Below are positions 48,253 to 52,137 of a DNA stretch of 52,137 nucleotides, in pieces. The DNA comes from Stramenopiles sp. TOSAG23-2. Its lineage: Eukaryota > Sar. The stretch spans positions 1 through 52,137 of the forward strand of contig LT649264.1 in the NCBI GenBank assembly GCA_900128395.1, written 5' to 3'. The notes under the pieces were generated by a model that worked only from the letters and a program-made list of their open reading frames with translations, had not been told where the DNA came from and did not search any database. A program made the translations under genes and the position numbers. Numbering within the stretch: position 1 is the first letter of the stretch; every line of letters begins with the position of its first letter.

Positions 48253-50244
48253 ATGACTACAGTTGCAGAACAAAAGACGAAAGAGACAGTTGAATTTAAG
48301 TTTCATCACTTACATTTCTATTGTGATGACTTAAAACCAACGGAGGAGTACAAAAAAATGGAAGAACACTTAAATAACTTTGGAAAAGCCTTTCCATATG
48401 ATAGTTCGAAGCGGGTGGATTTGGAAAATGGGCGTAAAGCATGGGAAGAAGTTACGGGTAAAACTGCTGATCCAAGTTCATATATACCACAAGGTCAAGA
48501 TATTGTTACACAGCTTTTACATGGTGTTGGTTGCAGAGTAACTGGTGAGCATGTTGGTAGTGCTGACACCGCTCGTTCATTATGTGTACGATTTAATGAT
48601 AATCGAGGTGTACAATTTATTATAACCAGTAAAAATAAATTAAATACTGCAAAAAGACCAAAAATGTCTGTGACATACGATCATTTTCTCCAATCGCACA
48701 TTGATGAATTTTATACTGTACATGGCAATAAACAAGGTATTGCATGTTTAGGATTTGAAGTTGCACAAGGTGGCTTGGATATCATTTATTCAAGATATCA
48801 AAAAAAACATCCAAAATTACTTGCCTCGGGAAAAATTATACAATATACAGAGGGATTTCGTATATTAGAAGTATTTGCATACTACAAAGGAGCAAAAAAC
48901 GTAACTGATGCAGATCATGGTACTATCATTCGGTTTGTTGAAATTGATAAAGCTTCCAATGGAAAAGGCCTAGTCTTACCTGGCATGGATATTTTAAATG
49001 CAGAGTATGATAATGCATGCAATCCAGCTTATTGCGATCATTGGGTTAGTAATGTCATTTCAAGGGAAGGGTTTTTAGATACATTAAACGATACACTTGG
49101 TTTTACGCCAAAAGTTGATTTTAATGCAGGCGTTGTGGCAGCTGGTGAAGCGCAAATTGAAAGCACAGTCACTGGAAATTCAACAATGTTTGAAACGGTA
49201 CAATCAGCAGAAGCACTAGTGGATCAATCGCAAGTATATTTGCCAATTAACAATGCATTGAGTGAGGTTGGACACGTGCATTGGTTCCTTGAAGAGCTTG
49301 GACAAGGCGTCCAACACGTTGCAAGTCGAGTGAAAGATTTACCTGCATTTATACAACAAACGAATGATTATCGTGAAATGACTGGTGAAGGGTTTACTTT
49401 TTTAAATATTCCACGTTCATATTATGGTCGATTAACGATTGAAGATATGGTATCCCATACAAATGCTTCTACAGATGTTTGTGAAAATGTTTTCAAAGGG
49501 TTGATTGAAAGCAATTTAATGGATATCACCGGTGTTGTAAAATTAAACATTACCAATGATGAAATAACAAATGCAATTTCTTCTATGGTTAACGGCATGG
49601 ATGAGAAATTTGTTTTTATCATAAAAAAATCACGATATGCTAATTTATATAAATTGCTACGTGATCATTTATCGGAAGAATCATATTTACGAATCGTTCG
49701 AAATAAAATTTTAGTTGATATTCAAGGTGGTGATTTATTGTATCAAATTTTTACATCAAATGTGTTACAACGTAAAGCTGGTGAAGAAGCACCTTTCTTG
49801 GAATTCATACAACGCGTATGTTCTGAGAAAAAATTTGAAGATGGTTCCTGCAAACCAATTAAACCTGGTTGTGGTGGATTTGGTATTAGGAATTTTTTGA
49901 CATTGTTTCTATCAATTGAAGTGTCCAAAGCAATGCGTACGGTGAAAGAAGCGAAAGCAAATGGTGATACGAAAGCAGAGGAAAAAGCAAATAAACAAGT
50001 CGAAGTATTTACTGCACAATTGGATGAAGCAAATCCAATTTTAACAATTATTTCTGATGCTATGACAATAGAAGGTGAATTATTGGATGAAGCAGCAAAA
50101 ATCAGTGATAATAATAGTGTAAAGAAGAAAGAATTAATAGCAAAAGCAATGGAACAACGTAAGATTAAAAACGATGGACAAGAAATGTTAAAAATAACAA
50201 GTTTGAAATATGCAAAAATGATGAAAGCATTGAGGGAAAATTAA
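48253..50244 (+). CDS. HPD: 4-Hydroxyphenylpyruvate dioxygenase, enlarged
   Basis: The 663-residue protein has both VOC halves of HPPD. Metal ligands are H263 (CDHWVSNV), H355 (GVQHVASRVKDL) and E517 (PFLEFIQR). GEGFTFLNIPRSYY precedes the last half and LLYQIFTSNV plus GCGGFGIRNFLTLFLSIE are the conserved C-terminal blocks. HPPD turns 4-hydroxyphenylpyruvate into homogentisate in tyrosine breakdown and quinone/tocopherol supply. It is far longer than usual (about 360-450): about 80 residues are inserted between the second His and the Glu (about 395-485), and about 100 helical residues follow the last block. The first ATG fits the start. All catalytic metal ligands are kept, so activity is likely. 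Confidence 0.92.
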   Translation: MTTVAEQKTKETVEFKFHHLHFYCDDLKPTEEYKKMEEHLNNFGKAFPYDSSKRVDLENGRKAWEEVTGKTADPSSYIPQGQDIVTQLLHGVGCRVTGEHVGSADTARSLCVRFNDNRGVQFIITSKNKLNTAKRPKMSVTYDHFLQSHIDEFYTVHGNKQGIACLGFEVAQGGLDIIYSRYQKKHPKLLASGKIIQYTEGFRILEVFAYYKGAKNVTDADHGTIIRFVEIDKASNGKGLVLPGMDILNAEYDNACNPAYCDHWVSNVISREGFLDTLNDTLGFTPKVDFNAGVVAAGEAQIESTVTGNSTMFETVQSAEALVDQSQVYLPINNALSEVGHVHWFLEELGQGVQHVASRVKDLPAFIQQTNDYREMTGEGFTFLNIPRSYYGRLTIEDMVSHTNASTDVCENVFKGLIESNLMDITGVVKLNITNDEITNAISSMVNGMDEKFVFIIKKSRYANLYKLLRDHLSEESYLRIVRNKILVDIQGGDLLYQIFTSNVLQRKAGEEAPFLEFIQRVCSEKKFEDGSCKPIKPGCGGFGIRNFLTLFLSIEVSKAMRTVKEAKANGDTKAEEKANKQVEVFTAQLDEANPILTIISDAMTIEGELLDEAAKISDNNSVKKKELIAKAMEQRKIKNDGQEMLKITSLKYAKMMKALREN

Positions 50245-50547
50245 ACTCAAAAATGTATAATATTAAAAAGTGTGGATTGAGCAGAGAATAGAGAAATTTT
50301 AGCAAACGGCGTTTCAATACGCGTATTGTTTGTGAAAATATTTATACTCGTACGAGTATAGTGTGATAGTATTATCATACGCACACACACTTTTAATATA
50401 CGAACTGTAAAAAGAAAAATTTTTTTACAAAACCGTATCTCAGGATTATTTTTTTAGAAACGCACAGCACCACACTTTTTTTTTTTTGTGTAAAATTATA
50501 AACATATTATATTCTATCTTCGCTCCTCACTAAAACTACGAAATATT
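50245..50547. terminator. 3' flank of HPPD with 18-nt palindrome
   Basis: TATACTCGTACGAGTATA at 50343-50360 is a perfect palindrome containing both orientations of the octamer, about 100 nt past the HPPD stop. Poly(T) near 50479-50489. Confidence 0.5.
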
Positions 50548-50799
50548 TTAAACTGCAAATGGATCGTCATTTGCTAATAACCATACACCATTTAAGCGTG
50601 CCAGTTGTTCTGCCTCGATCTTATTTAAACCAGCAACGAAATATACTCTATCACCAGATGCTTGTTGCACGATATAAGGTAAATCAATGACACAGCGACC
50701 TTGTTCAAATGGTGTTACTTCGCATGGAGTTGTTCCCTCGGAACCTTGGCCATCTATTATATGTATCAATATTAGCAGATTGGTATATGGTTGTCTGGG
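50548..50799 (-). CDS. 3' fragment of an unknown gene (no start codon)
   Basis: The open frame from the TAG at 50800-50802 to the stop at 50548 has no ATG. Its sequence is clearly protein-like, with EQGRCVIDLPYIVQQASGDR and EAEQLARLNGVWLLANDDPF, ending FAV. The frame probably continues upstream through a lost or unseen 5' part. AG before ATGGCCAAGG near 50755 could be a splice acceptor, but no exon is visible to the right on this strand. Family not recognised. Confidence 0.5.
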   Translation of the reverse strand, partial: PRQPYTNLLILIHIIDGQGSEGTTPCEVTPFEQGRCVIDLPYIVQQASGDRVYFVAGLNKIEAEQLARLNGVWLLANDDPFAV

Positions 50800-50987
50800 C
50801 TAAAACCGATATTTATACGATCCGGACGATTGATTTTTTTGTTTGTGTAACCCTTGCTGTAGTGTATGTAGTCATATTTATAGCATTATTTCTGTGGTAT
50901 GAATGCTGCACGTGTTGTTCATCATCGTCTAGGAAAAAGAAAAAACGATCACCTAAAGTAAAAAAGAAGGTTAAACCATTAAGTTAA
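50787..50987 (+). CDS. Small single-span membrane protein or 3' gene fragment
   Basis: From the ATG at 50787 this gives 66 residues: a short polar start, one hydrophobic helix (about 18-37, VCVTLAVVYVVIFIALFLW), a Cys cluster ECCTCC suited to palmitoylation, then a strongly basic tail. The frame is open back to an ATG at 50709, but that part is antisense to the fragment at 50548-50799. It may be a small tail-type membrane protein or the 3' end of a truncated gene. No family. Confidence 0.4.
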   Translation: MVVWAKTDIYTIRTIDFFVCVTLAVVYVVIFIALFLWYECCTCCSSSSRKKKKRSPKVKKKVKPLS

Positions 50988-51113
50988 AAAGAGAGAGAGA
51001 GAGAGAGGAGACTTTTGCTTCAGACTACGGAAGGAGCAATCCGCGCGAGGATTAATAATAATTTTTCTTCCATAAATTTTAAAAATATATAAATATTTAT
51101 GTGCTTATATGTT
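50988..51113. terminator. Convergent gap with (GA)n and a GC hairpin
   Basis: (GA)n at about 50991-51008, then the stem AATCC-GCGCGA-GGATT near 51038-51053. Confidence 0.35.
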
Positions 51114-51851
51114 TTATTTATTTTCCTCTTTCACCATCTCCTCCTCTTCCTCTTCAACATATGATAAAAGTTTAAATCCAATTAAACCGGGTATTTCTTT
51201 CATTGTTCCACCATATTTTCTATGTAAATATTCTTTTGGTATGGCTTCATATAAAACTTCTCTTACCGTCTCATCATCATGTGGACCAAGGACTTTTGCT
51301 TTTTTCTTTGTATTTTCATTTAAAACTGGCCTTGCAATGGCATATATAGCACGGAACAATAATGGTGCATTAACAAAGCCAACAAAACAAACATGTTCCG
51401 CAAAATGTTCTTGTGCCCCTTTTACATATGATTTGATAGTATTTAATAATTTGGGATAAAAATGTTTAAAAATGGACAACCCATCTAAATCAGTGATCCT
51501 ACACATATATACCATTTTATTTAATCTTCTACTTTCTTCATCGCAATACCAAACTATCCATTCATAAAGTGTATCCAAATCATTTACCACTTGATCAGGA
51601 TCAAAATCAATTTCATGTAATGAATATTGGCCATTAAAATCATATTGAACTAAATGGCCATCAACTGTACGACCTGCTATGAATGACTGTGGCATATATT
51701 TCAAGATTTCAACCGTTTGACAATGCTCTAGAAAACTTTCAAGGTTTGGACATTTTTTTAAAATTGTATCTCTTCGCTCATCCGCATTAATATTAATTCT
51801 CCATTCAAGTTGTATCCGAAAAGCTATAAGTGCTTCATCAATATCACAATC
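51114..51851 (-). CDS. CRAL-TRIO (Sec14-like) lipid-transfer domain, 5' end missing
   Basis: The open frame covers about 246 codons to a stop at 51852-51854 but has no ATG near its 5' end. The first visible part, ALIAFRIQLEWR, is the end of a CRAL-TRIO N-terminal helix unit. The core follows with AGRTVDGHLVQYDFNGQYSL, KMVYMCRITDLDGLSIFKHF, HVCFVGFVNAPLLFRAIYAI and then EYLHRKYGG, the usual last block, before an acidic tail. Sec14-like proteins bind and move phosphoinositides or other lipids. The first 50-80 residues of the domain are missing. Either an upstream exon is unseen or the gene is 5' truncated. ATG at about 51860 is one base out of frame. Confidence 0.75.
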   Translation of the reverse strand, partial: DCDIDEALIAFRIQLEWRININADERRDTILKKCPNLESFLEHCQTVEILKYMPQSFIAGRTVDGHLVQYDFNGQYSLHEIDFDPDQVVNDLDTLYEWIVWYCDEESRRLNKMVYMCRITDLDGLSIFKHFYPKLLNTIKSYVKGAQEHFAEHVCFVGFVNAPLLFRAIYAIARPVLNENTKKKAKVLGPHDDETVREVLYEAIPKEYLHRKYGGTMKEIPGLIGFKLLSYVEEEEEEMVKEENK

Positions 51852-52137
51852 TCATTTTATAAAAAATGATTTAATATTTTTTTAAAACATTACGAGTAGA
51901 TTTTTTGATGATGTTAATAAAAAAAATGTACGAAGTATACGAAGTTCATAAAATTATCAGGAGTATAATGTAATATTTATATATACTCGTATTATATTAC
52001 TTCGTACGTCTGTACTTCGTATATTACGTATGCATTTACACACATACGAATCTTTTTTTTTTATTTTATGCATACGGCATACTTCTCTTGCGCATTTATA
52101 ATATTTATTTTTTAATCTTTCAATCGAACAATACACT
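51852..52137. other. Window end, no gene; repeated TACGAAGTA/TACGAGTA words
   Basis: TACGAGTA at 51891-51898, TACTCGTA at 51984-51991, and TACGAAGTATACGAAGTT, TACTTCGTACG and TACTTCGTA between about 51930 and 52021. It resembles 3' flanks elsewhere and may be the 3' flank of a minus-strand gene beyond the window. Confidence 0.4.

Noticed and set aside
51925-52025. loxP-like ACTTCGTATA arms
   Set aside because: No loxP-type 34-base unit (two 13-base arms around an 8-base core); the words are scattered and also occur in other 3' flanks.
1-52137. CRISPR arrays, phage or bacterial operons, insertion sequences
   Set aside because: No direct-repeat/spacer pattern, no transposase or integrase, and the gene set and intron are eukaryotic.

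Overview
This is nuclear DNA from a protist-like eukaryote. It is AT-rich, uses the standard code (TAA, TAG and TGA all end genes) and is very intron-poor. Intergenic DNA is full of A/T microsatellites and many proteins carry short Asn runs. A TTLL9-type tubulin glutamylase indicates a flagellated cell. Fungal-type elongation factor 3, a membrane-anchored CPT1, a four-repeat ion channel and a secreted Gly-Pro-Thr protein make an ordinary fungus, plant or animal unlikely. A heterotrophic flagellate, perhaps a stramenopile relative, is my best guess, but this is inference and I cannot place it further.

Layout, left to right: a two-RRM RNA-binding protein (+); eEF3 (-); TMEM208/SND2 (+); a U1-type zinc-finger/RG protein (+); AAR2 (-); CPT1 (-); a 1239-residue four-domain channel (+); a seven-span ER-type membrane protein (-); a GT31 glycosyltransferase (-); PIG-C (+); TTLL9 (-); a gene-poor stretch with decayed coding pieces; a triple-UIM protein (+); DPH7 (+); an SDR (-); a HAD phosphatase (-); a class II aldolase/adducin-domain protein (+); a 1234-residue helical protein (-); a second gene-poor stretch with a frameshifted small gene; an intron-containing coiled-coil protein (+); bacterial-type ribosomal protein L36 (-); a B-box protein ending in a CaaX box (+); a secreted coiled-coil/GPT-repeat protein (-); an enlarged HPPD (+); then, in the last 1.6 kb, three open frames that lack a 5' end.

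Most genes are housekeeping: translation (eEF3, DPH7, bL36), splicing (AAR2), ER and GPI biology (TMEM208, PIG-C, GT31, the seven-span protein), mitochondrial lipid and tyrosine catabolism (CPT1, HPPD) and cilia (TTLL9). There are no operons. Strands alternate often, giving many convergent and divergent pairs.

The most interesting points are: (1) a channel built from four Kv-like repeats whose K+ filter is replaced by a Glu/Glu/Asp/Glu ring; (2) a recurrent octamer TACGAGTA/TACTCGTA, twice as a perfect 18-nt palindrome, found in 3' flanks and in most convergent gaps but not seen in coding sequence or divergent promoters; (3) an HPPD with an insertion between its second and third metal ligands; (4) an eEF3 with an altered first Walker A; (5) a secreted GPT-repeat protein; and (6) clusters of broken or 5'-truncated genes.
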